NCBI GenBank assembly: GCA_964344565.1 | Contig: CAYFNT010000021.1 | Location: 1-64,000 of the forward strand | DNA from: JACNKJ01 sp964344565 | GTDB taxonomy: Bacteria > Krumholzibacteriota > Krumholzibacteriia > JACNKJ01 | DNA length: 64,000 nt | Reading direction: 5' to 3' | Shown: one piece after another, positions 15,279 to 24,493 of the stretch | Layout of the letters: each line of letters opens with the position of its first letter | How positions within the stretch are numbered: the first letter of the stretch is position 1 | Program-made: the position numbers and the translations under genes | Notes under the pieces: model-generated | Database searches by the model: none | Told to the model about the DNA's origin: nothing | Seen by the model: only the letters and a program-made list of their open reading frames with translations

Positions 15279-16823
15279 ATGAGCCACGAAGCCCAGTCCA
15301 TCGTCGTTCTCGACTACGGCAGCCAGTACACCCAGCTCATTGCGCGACGCATCAGGGAGCTGGAAGTCTTCAGTGTCATCCTGCCCTTCGATGCCAGCGA
15401 GGAAGAGATCCGCGCCGAGAATCCCGTGGGCATCATCCTTTCGGGAGGACCTTCCAGCGTCTACGAGGAAGGCGCTCCCTCGCTGAATCCCGCGGCCATG
15501 AAGCTCGGTTTGCCTCTCCTGGGCATCTGCTACGGCATGCACCTGCTCGGACGGGAACTGGGCGCGCCCATCGACCAGACCTCTCGACGGGAGTACGGAT
15601 TGGCTGAGGTGGACTGCGAAACCGACAGTCGCCTCTTCGCGGGACTCGAACGCGGCCAGTCCGTTTGGATGAGCCACGGCGACGCCATGCACGATCTGCC
15701 CGATGGGCTCCGCTCGGTGGCTCACAGCGAGGGCAGTCCCGTCTGCGGCTTCGAGAACGTGGAAGGGAAGATCTACGGCCTGCAGTTCCATCCCGAAGTG
15801 CATCACAGCGAGCACGGCAGCTCCATGCTGCGCAACTTCATCTTCGACGTCTGCGGGGCCGACCATCTCTGGACACGCGAACACTTCATCGAGATGACGG
15901 TGGAGCAGATCCGCGAACAGGTGGGAGACGGACGCGTTCTCTGCGCCGTGAGCGGCGGCGTGGACTCCACCGTGGTGGCCGCCCTGCTCGACCGCGCCCT
16001 GGGCGAACGGGTGGACTGCGTCTTCGTGAACAACGGGTTGCTCCGCAAGGACGAGCCCGCCCAGGTCGAGAAGCTCTTCAAGGATTACTTCCACGTGCGC
16101 TTCCACCACGTGGACGCCTCGGAGAAGTTCCTCGCCAACCTGGCCGGCGTGCGCGATCCGGAGCAGAAACGGAAGATCATCGGCGAGACCTTCATCCGCG
16201 TCTTCGAGGAGACCGCCCGCGATCTGGGCGAGATGGACTACCTCGCACAGGGTACGCTCTACCCCGACATCATCGAGTCCCTCTCGGTGAAGGGGCCCAG
16301 CGCCACCATCAAGAGCCATCACAACGTGGGCGGCCTGCCCGATAACATGAAGTTCGAACTGGTGGAGCCCCTGCGGGAACTCTTCAAGGACGAGGTCCGC
16401 GAGGTGGGCAAGGCCCTGGGCCTGCCCGAACACTTCGTGCAGCGCCATCCCTTCCCCGGACCGGGACTGGGCGTGCGCATCCTGGGCGAGGTGACCGCAG
16501 AGAGGGTTCGCGTGCTGCAGGAGGCCGACGCCATCTTCATCGGCGCGCTCCACGAGAGCGGGTGGTACGAGAAGTCCTGGCAGGCCCTGGCCGTGCTGCT
16601 TCCCGTGCAGTCGGTCGGCGTCATGGGCGACCAGCGCACCTACGAAGACGTGGTGGCCCTGCGCTCGGTCAACTCCACCGACGGCATGACAGCCGACTGG
16701 ACCCGCCTGCCCGCCGACCTGCTGGAACGCGTCAGCAACCGCATCATCGGCAGCGTACGCGGCATAAATCGCGTGGTCTACGACGTCAGCTCCAAGCCCC
16801 CGGCCACCATCGAGTGGGAATAG
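15279..16823 (+). CDS. guaA: GMP synthase (glutamine-hydrolysing)
   Basis: Converts XMP to GMP using glutamine-derived ammonia. The 514 residues have a class I glutaminase domain with Cys84 ('GICYGMH'), His171 and Glu173 ('QFHPEV'), an ATP pyrophosphatase P-loop SGGVDS (225-230) and the C-terminal dimerisation domain ending 'KPPATIEWE'. The ATG at 15279 has AGGAAGG just upstream. IMP dehydrogenase (guaB) is not in the window, so IMP to XMP must be encoded elsewhere. Confidence 0.97.
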   Translation: MSHEAQSIVVLDYGSQYTQLIARRIRELEVFSVILPFDASEEEIRAENPVGIILSGGPSSVYEEGAPSLNPAAMKLGLPLLGICYGMHLLGRELGAPIDQTSRREYGLAEVDCETDSRLFAGLERGQSVWMSHGDAMHDLPDGLRSVAHSEGSPVCGFENVEGKIYGLQFHPEVHHSEHGSSMLRNFIFDVCGADHLWTREHFIEMTVEQIREQVGDGRVLCAVSGGVDSTVVAALLDRALGERVDCVFVNNGLLRKDEPAQVEKLFKDYFHVRFHHVDASEKFLANLAGVRDPEQKRKIIGETFIRVFEETARDLGEMDYLAQGTLYPDIIESLSVKGPSATIKSHHNVGGLPDNMKFELVEPLRELFKDEVREVGKALGLPEHFVQRHPFPGPGLGVRILGEVTAERVRVLQEADAIFIGALHESGWYEKSWQALAVLLPVQSVGVMGDQRTYEDVVALRSVNSTDGMTADWTRLPADLLERVSNRIIGSVRGINRVVYDVSSKPPATIEWE

Positions 16824-16824
16824 C

Positions 16825-18120
16825 GTGGGCCGCCGGCTGCTTCTCCTGATCATGTTCCTGGCTCTGGCCGCCGCTGCCCGGGAGAGCACCTACGTCTATC
16901 CTCCCGGCAGCCACACCCTAGGTTTCGACCGCATCGGGGAATGGGAGCTCAAGATCTTCATGGGCCTGGGCGCCAGCTACGACAATCCCCAGGGCCTGGC
17001 GGCGGTGAAGCTGAAAAGCCAGGACGATCCCGACGACAAGAAGGACGATGTCTGGCTCACCCTCTTCGGCGTGAATTCTGGCAAGGGTCAGATAGTCTAC
17101 AATCCCTCGCGTTTCGAGGTGAACACCTTCGGCAAGCGGGGCGAGGGGCGCAATCGTTTCCGGAATCCCCTGGGCATCGCCGCCAACGAGGACGGCCGGG
17201 TGGCCGTGGCCGACGCCGGAAATCGACGGGTGGTCTTCCTGCACATGAACGGCGCGGGACTGGAGTGGACGGGATCGGTGTCCCAGGTCGAAGGCGGAAT
17301 CCTGCCCACGGATCTGGCCTGGGGCGGCGGGAAGTTCTGGGCCGCCGATTACGGTCGCGGGCGAATCCTTCGTTTCGGTCCAAGGGGCGGAGATCCGGAA
17401 GTGTGGCCCCTTCGAGAAGCCACGCTCGAACGTCCCCGCGGTCTCACGGTGCTCGTGCCCGGCGACAAGTGGAGCCGCAGCGGCCGATTCCAGCTTCTGG
17501 TGCTGGACCAAGACGGCAGCCGCCTGAATCTCTTCGACGAGAAGGGCGCGCTCATCCAGCAGCGCCGGGTCGAAGACATCCTGGGCGGCGAGGGGAAGTT
17601 CATCTATCCGGTCACCGATCTCTACGGCAACTTCGTGATGGCCGATTCCCTGAGCGGACGCCTGGTGAAGCTGGACAAGAAGCTGCGCACCCTGGCCGTC
17701 ATGGAATCCATCGACGAGGATCCGCGTCCCCTGGAGCACCCGCGCGGGCTGGCCCTCTGGCGTCGATACGGACAGCTCTTCATCGTCGAGGAGAAGGGCG
17801 GGGCCTACCTCTGGACGGGCACGGACATCTTCGATGCCCGCCTCGACTGGGAAGCTCACCGCAGCGGACGCACTTCCCTCATGCTTCAGTTCAAGCTCAG
17901 CGAGGCCAGTCTGGTGACCCTCCATTCGGTGGTGAACGGGAAGGAGGTCGAACTGCGCGCCGAAAGGCGGCGGGGCGTGGGCGGCGTGAGGCAGTGGATC
18001 CACAAGGACGGGAAGCTGGAAGGCGCCAGCGAAATCGTCATCCGGGCCCGGCCCACCTACTCCTCGAAGAAGACCCTGGTGGTGGAGGCGCGGGTACCGA
18101 TTCCGGAGGGCGGGCCATGA
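16825..18120 (+). CDS. Exported NHL-repeat beta-propeller protein
   Basis: A 431-residue protein starting at GTG, one base after the guaA stop. A signal peptide (about 1-18, LLLLIMFLALAAAA) is followed by NHL-type propeller blades, clearest as 'NPLGIAANEDGRVAVADAGNRRVVFL', with later blades at 'PTDLAWGGGKFWAADYGRGRILRF' and 'RPRGLTVLVPGD' (segments quoted in part). After the propeller (about residue 345) a C-terminal beta-rich domain resembles an Ig/CBM-like fold. The ligand is unknown. It overlaps the next gene by ATGA, suggesting coupled function with a membrane lipid kinase-like protein. Confidence 0.75.
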   Translation: MGRRLLLLIMFLALAAAARESTYVYPPGSHTLGFDRIGEWELKIFMGLGASYDNPQGLAAVKLKSQDDPDDKKDDVWLTLFGVNSGKGQIVYNPSRFEVNTFGKRGEGRNRFRNPLGIAANEDGRVAVADAGNRRVVFLHMNGAGLEWTGSVSQVEGGILPTDLAWGGGKFWAADYGRGRILRFGPRGGDPEVWPLREATLERPRGLTVLVPGDKWSRSGRFQLLVLDQDGSRLNLFDEKGALIQQRRVEDILGGEGKFIYPVTDLYGNFVMADSLSGRLVKLDKKLRTLAVMESIDEDPRPLEHPRGLALWRRYGQLFIVEEKGGAYLWTGTDIFDARLDWEAHRSGRTSLMLQFKLSEASLVTLHSVVNGKEVELRAERRRGVGGVRQWIHKDGKLEGASEIVIRARPTYSSKKTLVVEARVPIPEGGP

Positions 18121-18686
18121 GGTACGGAGAATTCTTCCGGAAGGGCATCCACGGCAGCGCCATCATCATTCCCCTGGGCGTCTGGTTCCTGGATCCCATC
18201 ATCTGGCGGCCCCTGCTCTACGCCGGCGCGGCCGTCATGCTCATCATCGACCTGGTGCGCCTGGGACACCCGCGGCTGAAGGCCTATGCGCGGCTCATGC
18301 TGGGCCCCGCACTGCGCCGTCACGAGGACGTCGAGCTCACCGGCGCATCCTGGATGGCCATCGCCTGCCTGCTCGTGGCGGAACTCTATCCCCTGGACGT
18401 GGCCGTGGCGGCCATGGGCTATCTCATCGTGGGCGACGGCATCGCCGGCCTTGTGGGGAAGACCTGGGGGCGCCACAAGTTCGCCTTCGGCAAGAGCTGG
18501 GAGGGGACCCTGTCCTGCTACGCCGCCAATCTGCTGGTGGGGCTCCTGGTCTTCCGCAGCCTGCCTCCGGCCCTGCTGGGCGCCTTCCTGGGCACCGCCG
18601 TGGAGCTTCTGCCCCTGCCCCTGGACGACAATCTGGCCATTCCGCTCATCGCGGGAGGCATTCTCTGGGCGGCCGTCGCCATCTAG
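18117..18686 (+). CDS. Polyprenol/phytol kinase-like CTP-dependent membrane enzyme (SEC59/DGK1/VTE5 family)
   Basis: A 189-residue integral membrane protein with about five helices. The family signature is visible: 'VGDGIAGLVGKTWGRHKF' followed by 'GKSWEGTLSCYAAN' and the late acidic 'LPLPLDDNLAIPL'. Relatives are CTP-dependent kinases of dolichol, phytol or diacylglycerol, or belong to the cytidylyltransferase-like fold. The substrate here is unknown; an isoprenoid alcohol or diacylglycerol is plausible. ATGA overlap with the NHL gene; the next gene (secA) has its own promoter. Confidence 0.75.
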   Translation: MRYGEFFRKGIHGSAIIIPLGVWFLDPIIWRPLLYAGAAVMLIIDLVRLGHPRLKAYARLMLGPALRRHEDVELTGASWMAIACLLVAELYPLDVAVAAMGYLIVGDGIAGLVGKTWGRHKFAFGKSWEGTLSCYAANLLVGLLVFRSLPPALLGAFLGTAVELLPLPLDDNLAIPLIAGGILWAAVAI

Positions 18687-18713
18687 CCGAAACATCCCTA
18701 GGTGGCGGCCGAA

Positions 18714-18742
18714 TTGACAGCACCGGGCCGGCCCTCTATTTT
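18714..18742 (+). promoter_or_regulatory. Promoter of secA
   Basis: TTGACA (18714-18719), 17-base spacer, TATTTT (18737-18742), about 47 bases upstream of the secA ATG, in the gap after the lipid-kinase-like gene. Confidence 0.55.
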
Positions 18743-18789
18743 AGGCTGGCTTAAGTCCAAGAATATCCATCGATTATTCGGGAGAGACC

Positions 18790-21700
18790 ATGGCCTTCGA
18801 TTTCCTCAAGAAAGTCTTCGGGACGCAGATGGAGCGGGAACAGAAGAAGTTCCTGCCGCTGGTGGAGCGGATCAACGAGCATTTCGAGGGATACTCCGCC
18901 GTGGACATGCCCGCCAAGACCCAGGAGTTCCGCGATCGCCTGGCCGCCGGCGAGGATTTGGACGACATCCTTCCGGAGGCCTTCGCCCTGGTCAAGGAAG
19001 CCTGCCGCCGCGCCTGCGGCACGAGCTGGGAGGTCATGGGCCACGAGCAGGCCTGGGAAATGGTTCCCTACGACGTGCAGCTCATCGGCGGCATCGCCCT
19101 GCACAATGGAAACATCGCCGAGATGGCCACGGGCGAAGGCAAGACCCTGGTGGCCACCCTGCCGCTCTATCTCAACGCCCTCGCGGGAGAGGGCGCTCAT
19201 CTGGTCACGGTGAACGACTACCTGGCCGAGCGCGACTCCCAGTGGATGGGAAAGATCTACCGGGACCTGGGCCTGACGGTGGGGGTCATCCTCTCGGGTA
19301 TGGATCCCGCGGCCCGTCGGGAAGCCTACGACAGCGACATCACCTACGGCACGAACTCAGAGTTCGGCTTCGACTACCTCCGCGACAATATGGCCGGCTC
19401 CAGGGAGCAGCGCGTCCAGCGAGGCTTCCACTACGCCATCGTGGACGAGGTGGACAGCGTGCTCGTGGACGAGGCCCGCACGCCTCTCATCATCTCGGGA
19501 CCCGTGGCTCAGTCCAGCTCCGACGAGAAGTTCTTCGAGCTGAAGCCCATGGTCGAGACCCTCTTCAAGCGCCAGCAGAGGCTCATCAACGATCTGTCCG
19601 GCCAGGCCGAGAAGATCCTGAAGAACGAGGAACGAAGCGACGATGAGGCGTGGGCCCTGGGCACCCTGCTCCTTCAAATCCGCCACGGCTCGCCCAAAAG
19701 CAAGCGATTCCTGCGCATGATGCAGGAGACCGGCACGGCCCAGCTCATCGGGCAGGTCGAGAACGCCAACATGCGCGACAAGTCCATGACCGAGCTGGAC
19801 GCCGTGCTCTACTTCACCCTCGACGAGAAGGGCGGAAGCATCGAGCTCACCGAAAAGGGGCTGGACTCCCTCAGCGAGAAGGACCGCCAGCTCTTCGTGC
19901 TGCCAGATCTATCCGTGAAGCTCGGCGCCATCGACGAGGACGCGAGCCTCGACGCCAAGGCCCGGGCCCTCGCCCGCGAGGAGGCCCATCGGGAGTTCGC
20001 GGAGCGCAGCGATCTCATCCACATCATGAACCAGCTCATGAAGGCCTACAGCCTTTTCGAGAAGGACGTGGAGTACGTGGTCCAGGACGCACGCGTGCAG
20101 ATCGTGGACGAGTTCACCGGGCGCGTGCTGCACGGGCGCCGATACTCGGACGGCCTGCATCAGGCCATCGAGGCCAAGGAGAACGTGCGCATCGAGGGAC
20201 AGACCCAGACCTACGCCACGGTGACCCTCCAGAACTTCTTCCGCATGTACGCGAAGCTCTCGGGCATGACGGGCACGGCCATCACCGAGGAAGGCGAGTT
20301 CTTCGAGATCTACAAGCTCAAGGTGATGGTCATTCCGACCAACCAGCCCGTGGTGCGCGACGACTCCGACGACCGCATCTACCGCACCCGGCGCGAGAAG
20401 GTGGCGGCCATCGCCGACGAGGTGCAGCGCCTTCATCGCATGAAGCTGCCGATTCTCGTGGGCACGGTTTCGGTGGAGTTCAGCGAAACCCTCAGCCGCA
20501 TCCTCACGCGACAGAACATCGTGCACAACGTGCTCAACGCGAAACAGCATCAGCGCGAGGCGGAGATCGTGATGAACGCCGGACAGCCGGGCGCGGTGAC
20601 CATCGCCACGAACATGGCGGGCCGAGGCACCGACATCAAATTGCATCCCGGCGTGGTGGACGGCAGCGCCCTGACCATCAGCGGCGAAGACACGGGCGAG
20701 CGCGGCCTGCAGATCATCGGCACCGAACGCCACGAGAGCCGGCGCATCGACCGGCAGCTCCGCGGACGAAGCGGGCGTCAGGGCGACCCCGGACGCAGCC
20801 TCTTCTTCCTGAGCCTGGAGGACAACCTCATGCGCCTGTTCAGCGGCGACCGCATCGGGCGCGTCATGGATCGCATGGGCGTGGAGGAAGGCGAGGTCAT
20901 CACCCACCCCATGGTGACCAAGGCCATCGAACGGGCCCAGGTGAAGGTGGAGGCCCACAACTTCGACATCCGTAAGCACCTGCTCAAGTACGACGACGTC
21001 ATGAACATGCAGCGCGAGGTGGTCTACGACCGCCGCAGCTTCTATCTGGAGTCCGACGAGCTGGTGGACGAGGCCGCCGAGAAGGTGGATCAGGTGGTCA
21101 CCGATATGGTGGATGTCCGGATCCAGGATGGCGACATCCCCGAGAACTGGCCCATGGAGGATCTGTTCCACGAGCTGGAAGGCGTCTTCCTGGCCGACTT
21201 CAGCGTGCCCGAGTCGGAGTACGGAGCCTGGGACAAGGACCTGGTCCGCAACACCATGCAGGAGCGTGCGCGGGAACGCCTGACCGAGAAGGCCGCCAGC
21301 CTGCCCGGAGAGGTCTATCAGCAGGTTCTCAGATACGCACTGCTCCGCAGCCTGGACGAGGGCTGGAAGGAGCACCTGCTCGAGCTGGACAATCTCAAGA
21401 GCGGCATCGGTCTGCGGGCCTACGCCCAGAAGGATCCCCTCATCGAGTTCAAGTCGGAGGCCTTCTCGCTCTTCGAAGAGCTCATGTCCCAGGTGGACAA
21501 GGACGCCCTGAGCATGCTCTTCCACATGGAGGTGGCGGTTCAGCCTCGGGCCTACGAGGGCGAGGATCTGTCCCAGGTGGAGACCCAGCACGAGGAATCC
21601 GGGGGCTTCACGAAGATTCCGGAACAGGAAACCGACCCGGCCCAGGCGACGCCTCAGCCGGCCGCGGCCATCAGCGCCACGGGAGCCATGCCCAAGCAGG

Positions 21701-21807
21701 CTAAACCCCAGCCCGTCAAGGTGGAAGAGAAGGTGGGACGCAACGATCCCTGCCCCTGCGGCAGCGGGAAGAAGTACAAGAAGTGCCACGGCGCCAACAT
21801 CGACTGA
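18790..21807 (+). CDS. secA: Preprotein translocase ATPase SecA
   Basis: Drives Sec-dependent export through SecYEG. At 1005 residues it is longer than E. coli SecA (901). Visible are Walker A ATGEGKT (113-119), 'VDEVDSVLVDEARTPLIISG', the preprotein cross-linking region, the second helicase motif 'NMAGRGTDIKL', 'IDRQLRGRSGRQGDPG', and a C-terminal zinc/SecB-binding tail with CxCxSGxxYxxCH ('DPCPCGSGKKYKKCHG'). A GGGAG ribosome site precedes ATG. No SecB gene is in view. Confidence 0.98.
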   Translation: MAFDFLKKVFGTQMEREQKKFLPLVERINEHFEGYSAVDMPAKTQEFRDRLAAGEDLDDILPEAFALVKEACRRACGTSWEVMGHEQAWEMVPYDVQLIGGIALHNGNIAEMATGEGKTLVATLPLYLNALAGEGAHLVTVNDYLAERDSQWMGKIYRDLGLTVGVILSGMDPAARREAYDSDITYGTNSEFGFDYLRDNMAGSREQRVQRGFHYAIVDEVDSVLVDEARTPLIISGPVAQSSSDEKFFELKPMVETLFKRQQRLINDLSGQAEKILKNEERSDDEAWALGTLLLQIRHGSPKSKRFLRMMQETGTAQLIGQVENANMRDKSMTELDAVLYFTLDEKGGSIELTEKGLDSLSEKDRQLFVLPDLSVKLGAIDEDASLDAKARALAREEAHREFAERSDLIHIMNQLMKAYSLFEKDVEYVVQDARVQIVDEFTGRVLHGRRYSDGLHQAIEAKENVRIEGQTQTYATVTLQNFFRMYAKLSGMTGTAITEEGEFFEIYKLKVMVIPTNQPVVRDDSDDRIYRTRREKVAAIADEVQRLHRMKLPILVGTVSVEFSETLSRILTRQNIVHNVLNAKQHQREAEIVMNAGQPGAVTIATNMAGRGTDIKLHPGVVDGSALTISGEDTGERGLQIIGTERHESRRIDRQLRGRSGRQGDPGRSLFFLSLEDNLMRLFSGDRIGRVMDRMGVEEGEVITHPMVTKAIERAQVKVEAHNFDIRKHLLKYDDVMNMQREVVYDRRSFYLESDELVDEAAEKVDQVVTDMVDVRIQDGDIPENWPMEDLFHELEGVFLADFSVPESEYGAWDKDLVRNTMQERARERLTEKAASLPGEVYQQVLRYALLRSLDEGWKEHLLELDNLKSGIGLRAYAQKDPLIEFKSEAFSLFEELMSQVDKDALSMLFHMEVAVQPRAYEGEDLSQVETQHEESGGFTKIPEQETDPAQATPQPAAAISATGAMPKQAKPQPVKVEEKVGRNDPCPCGSGKKYKKCHGANID

Positions 21808-21808
21808 C

Positions 21809-21837
21809 TTGCATTTGCGCGGGCAGGCTGCTAGCTT
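21809..21837 (+). promoter_or_regulatory. Promoter of smg
   Basis: TTGCAT (21809-21814), 17-base spacer, TAGCTT (21832-21837). The -10 and the bases after it (TGCTAGCTTGCCC, 21829-21841) are identical to those in the rpsT promoter of this window. Confidence 0.45.
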
Positions 21838-21868
21838 GCCCGTCCGCCGCCGAAAGGAAACGGTCCCC

Positions 21869-22291
21869 ATGCAGAAGCGCCTCCTCGAAATCGTGCTCTA
21901 CATCCTCGATCGGGCCGACGAAGAACTCATCAACGGGGAGAACGGAGCCGAAAGCCTCCAGGATCTTCTCAGCGAGGCGGGTTTCGACCGCGAGGATATC
22001 CTGCGCGCCATCCGCTACACCTTGAGCAAGCACAAGGAGGGGGGCGAGCTGGACTTCATGGATCCCGTGGTGAGTTCGGCGACCCTCAGCCGCGAGGCCT
22101 GGGACTATCTGGAGCGCCTGCGGCAGTTCGGCCTGATCTCCGACGAGGAGAGCGGCGAGGTGCTGCACCGCGCGGCGGACCTGCCGGGAGACGACGTGGA
22201 TCTGGAATCCATCCGCTTCCTGGCCGCATCCATCATCTTCGACCGGGACGCATGGAACTTCGGCGATCCCGAGGGAACACGAATCCACTAA
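21869..22291 (+). CDS. smg: Smg/DUF494 family protein
   Basis: A 140-residue protein of the DUF494 (Smg) family, usually found near topA or dprA; the function is not established. The N-terminus 'RLLEIVLYILDRA' and the C-terminal 'LESIRFLAASIIFD' are typical. In the open frame an earlier TTG exists (21809), but it lies on the promoter -35. ATG 21869, with AAAGGA about ten bases upstream, is the credible start. It lies 12 bases before topA and is probably co-transcribed with it. Confidence 0.85.
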   Translation: MQKRLLEIVLYILDRADEELINGENGAESLQDLLSEAGFDREDILRAIRYTLSKHKEGGELDFMDPVVSSATLSREAWDYLERLRQFGLISDEESGEVLHRAADLPGDDVDLESIRFLAASIIFDRDAWNFGDPEGTRIH

Positions 22292-22303
22292 TAGGACGGG
22301 CCC

Positions 22304-24493
22304 ATGGCCAAGACCCTTCTCATCGTCGAGAGCCCCACGAAATCCAAGACCTTCCAGAAGTATCTGGGTGCGGGCTTCAAGGTGCTCGCGAGCAAGGGTC
22401 ACGTGATGGATCTGCCCAAGAGCAAGCTGGGCATCGATCTGGAAAACGAGTTCGAGCCCCAGTACGTGACCATCAAGGGCAAGGGCACCCTGCTCAAGCA
22501 GCTCAAGTCCGAGGCCAAGAAGGCCGAACGCATCCTGCTGGCCACGGACCCCGACCGTGAGGGCGAGGCCATCGCCTGGCACCTCAAGAAGCATCTCGAA
22601 GACGCCCAGCCGCAGATCCAGCGCATCCTTCTCAACGAGATCACCGAAGGCGCCATCGCCGAAGCGGTGGAGAATCCGGGAGTCGTCGACAGCAACAAGG
22701 TCGAGGCCCAGCAGGCCCGGCGCGTGCTCGATCGTCTCGTGGGCTATCAGATCAGTCCGGTGCTGTGGAAGGTCTTCTACTACGGACTCAGCGCGGGACG
22801 CGTGCAGAGCGTCGCCCTGAGGCTCATCGTGGAGAGAGAGCGGGAGCGACGGGCCTTCAATCCCGTGGAATACTGGTCCCTGTCGGCGGACTTCACCACG
22901 GACCGCGGCGGCGAGATCGAGTCCAAGCTGACCCAGTGGGACGGCGCCAAGGCGGAGATCCCCGACGAGAAGACCATGAAGGCCATCCTGAAAGGATTGG
23001 AAGGTCAGGACTACAAGGTCGACAAGGTCGAGCGCAAGGAACGCAAGCGCAGTCCCGAGCCTCCGCACATCACCAGCACCCTTCAGCGCGAGGCCAGCAA
23101 TCGTCTGAATTACAACGCGCGCCGCACCATGGTCATCGCCCAGCAACTCTACGAGGGCCTGGACCTCGGCGACGAGGGCAGCGCGGGCCTGATCACCTAC
23201 ATGCGTACCGATTCCACTCGGGTGGCCGATAGCGCCCGCGAGGAGCATCGCGAATTCGTGCTGTTCAACTACGGCAAGGAGTACATGCCGGCCAAGGATC
23301 GGCACTTCAAGAGCAAGAAGGGGGCGCAGGACGCCCACGAGGCGATTCGCCCCACTTCGGTGCTGCGCACGCCCGAAGCTATCAAGAAATATCTGAGCAA
23401 GGATCAGCTCGCCGTCTACACGCTGATCTGGCAGCGATTCGTGGCCTCGCTCATGGCCGAGGCGCGATTCGAGGCCACCGGCGTGGACATCCGCGCGGGC
23501 AAGGGCGTTTTCCGGGCCACCGGCAATCGTTTGGTCTTCGACGGTTTCAGGCGCGCCCGTCCCAACGGCGACAAGGAGAAGCTGCTTCCTGAGATCCACG
23601 AGGGCGAAACCCTCGAGCTCGTGAAGCTGACGGACAAACAGCACTTCACGGAACCGCCGCCGCGCTACTCGGAAGCCACGCTCATCAAGGAGCTGGAAGA
23701 GAAGGGCATCGGACGTCCGAGCACCTACGCCACCATCGTGAGCACCATCCAGAGCCGCGACTATCTGGAACTCGACGAGAACCGCCGCTTCTTCCCCACG
23801 GAGCTGGGAGAGAGCGTCTGGACATTCCTGGAGCGGGGATTCCCGCGCCTCTTCGAGGTGGGATTCACCGCCGACATGGAAGAGGAACTGGACAAGGTCG
23901 AGGAGGGCGCCGAGCCCTGGACCCAGGTGGTGAGCCACCTCTACAAGCCCATGCGCGAATCCCTCGACGAGGTGGAATCCCAGGTCGAACAGCTTCGGGA
24001 AGATCTGCGGGAGATCACCGAGATCGAGTGCGAGAAGTGCGGTTCGCCCATGGTCAAGACCTGGGGCCGCAACGGGCGCTTCCTGGCCTGCAGCAAGTGG
24101 CCCGACTGCAAGTTCTCCCGTCCCATCGAGGATCCCAAGCCGGCGGGGGACCAGAAGTGCCCCGAGTGCGAGGCGGGCATGGTGGTGCGCACGGGCCGCT
24201 ACGGCCGCTTCGCCGCCTGCGAGCGCTACCCCGACTGCAAGGGCACATCGCCCCTGGAGATCGGCGTACCCTGTCCCAAGGATGACTGCAAGGGGCAACT
24301 GGTGGAGAAGCGCAGCCGCTCCGGACGCACCTTCTACGGCTGCAACCAGTATCCCGATTGCGATTTCGCCAGCTGGAACAAGCCCGTGGCCGAACCCTGC
24401 CCCGATTGCGAGAGCATGGTGGTGGAGAAGGCCAGCAAGGCCAAGGGCAACTACAGGCAGTGCACGGTCTGTAAACTGGAGATTCCCTACTAG
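22304..24493 (+). CDS. topA: DNA topoisomerase I (type IA)
   Basis: Relaxes negative supercoils. The 729 residues have the N-terminal TOPRIM domain ('LLIVESPTKSKTFQKYLG', 'ATDPDREGEAIAWHL'), the active-site Tyr299 in 'GLITYMRTDST', and a C-terminus of four zinc-ribbon units, each with paired cysteines (from about residue 570: 'CEKCG', 'CPECE', 'CPKDDC', 'CPDCE...CTVC'). Length and domain order are standard. The stop overlaps the GTG start of trmFO by one base. Confidence 0.97.
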   Translation: MAKTLLIVESPTKSKTFQKYLGAGFKVLASKGHVMDLPKSKLGIDLENEFEPQYVTIKGKGTLLKQLKSEAKKAERILLATDPDREGEAIAWHLKKHLEDAQPQIQRILLNEITEGAIAEAVENPGVVDSNKVEAQQARRVLDRLVGYQISPVLWKVFYYGLSAGRVQSVALRLIVERERERRAFNPVEYWSLSADFTTDRGGEIESKLTQWDGAKAEIPDEKTMKAILKGLEGQDYKVDKVERKERKRSPEPPHITSTLQREASNRLNYNARRTMVIAQQLYEGLDLGDEGSAGLITYMRTDSTRVADSAREEHREFVLFNYGKEYMPAKDRHFKSKKGAQDAHEAIRPTSVLRTPEAIKKYLSKDQLAVYTLIWQRFVASLMAEARFEATGVDIRAGKGVFRATGNRLVFDGFRRARPNGDKEKLLPEIHEGETLELVKLTDKQHFTEPPPRYSEATLIKELEEKGIGRPSTYATIVSTIQSRDYLELDENRRFFPTELGESVWTFLERGFPRLFEVGFTADMEEELDKVEEGAEPWTQVVSHLYKPMRESLDEVESQVEQLREDLREITEIECEKCGSPMVKTWGRNGRFLACSKWPDCKFSRPIEDPKPAGDQKCPECEAGMVVRTGRYGRFAACERYPDCKGTSPLEIGVPCPKDDCKGQLVEKRSRSGRTFYGCNQYPDCDFASWNKPVAEPCPDCESMVVEKASKAKGNYRQCTVCKLEIPY

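Noticed and set aside
21716..24298. An 860-codon open frame antisense to topA and the end of secA
   Set aside because: In GC-rich coding DNA the antisense frame is often open. The plus strand encodes unmistakable SecA, Smg and TopA, and the antisense product is His/Leu/Gly-rich with no recognisable domain.
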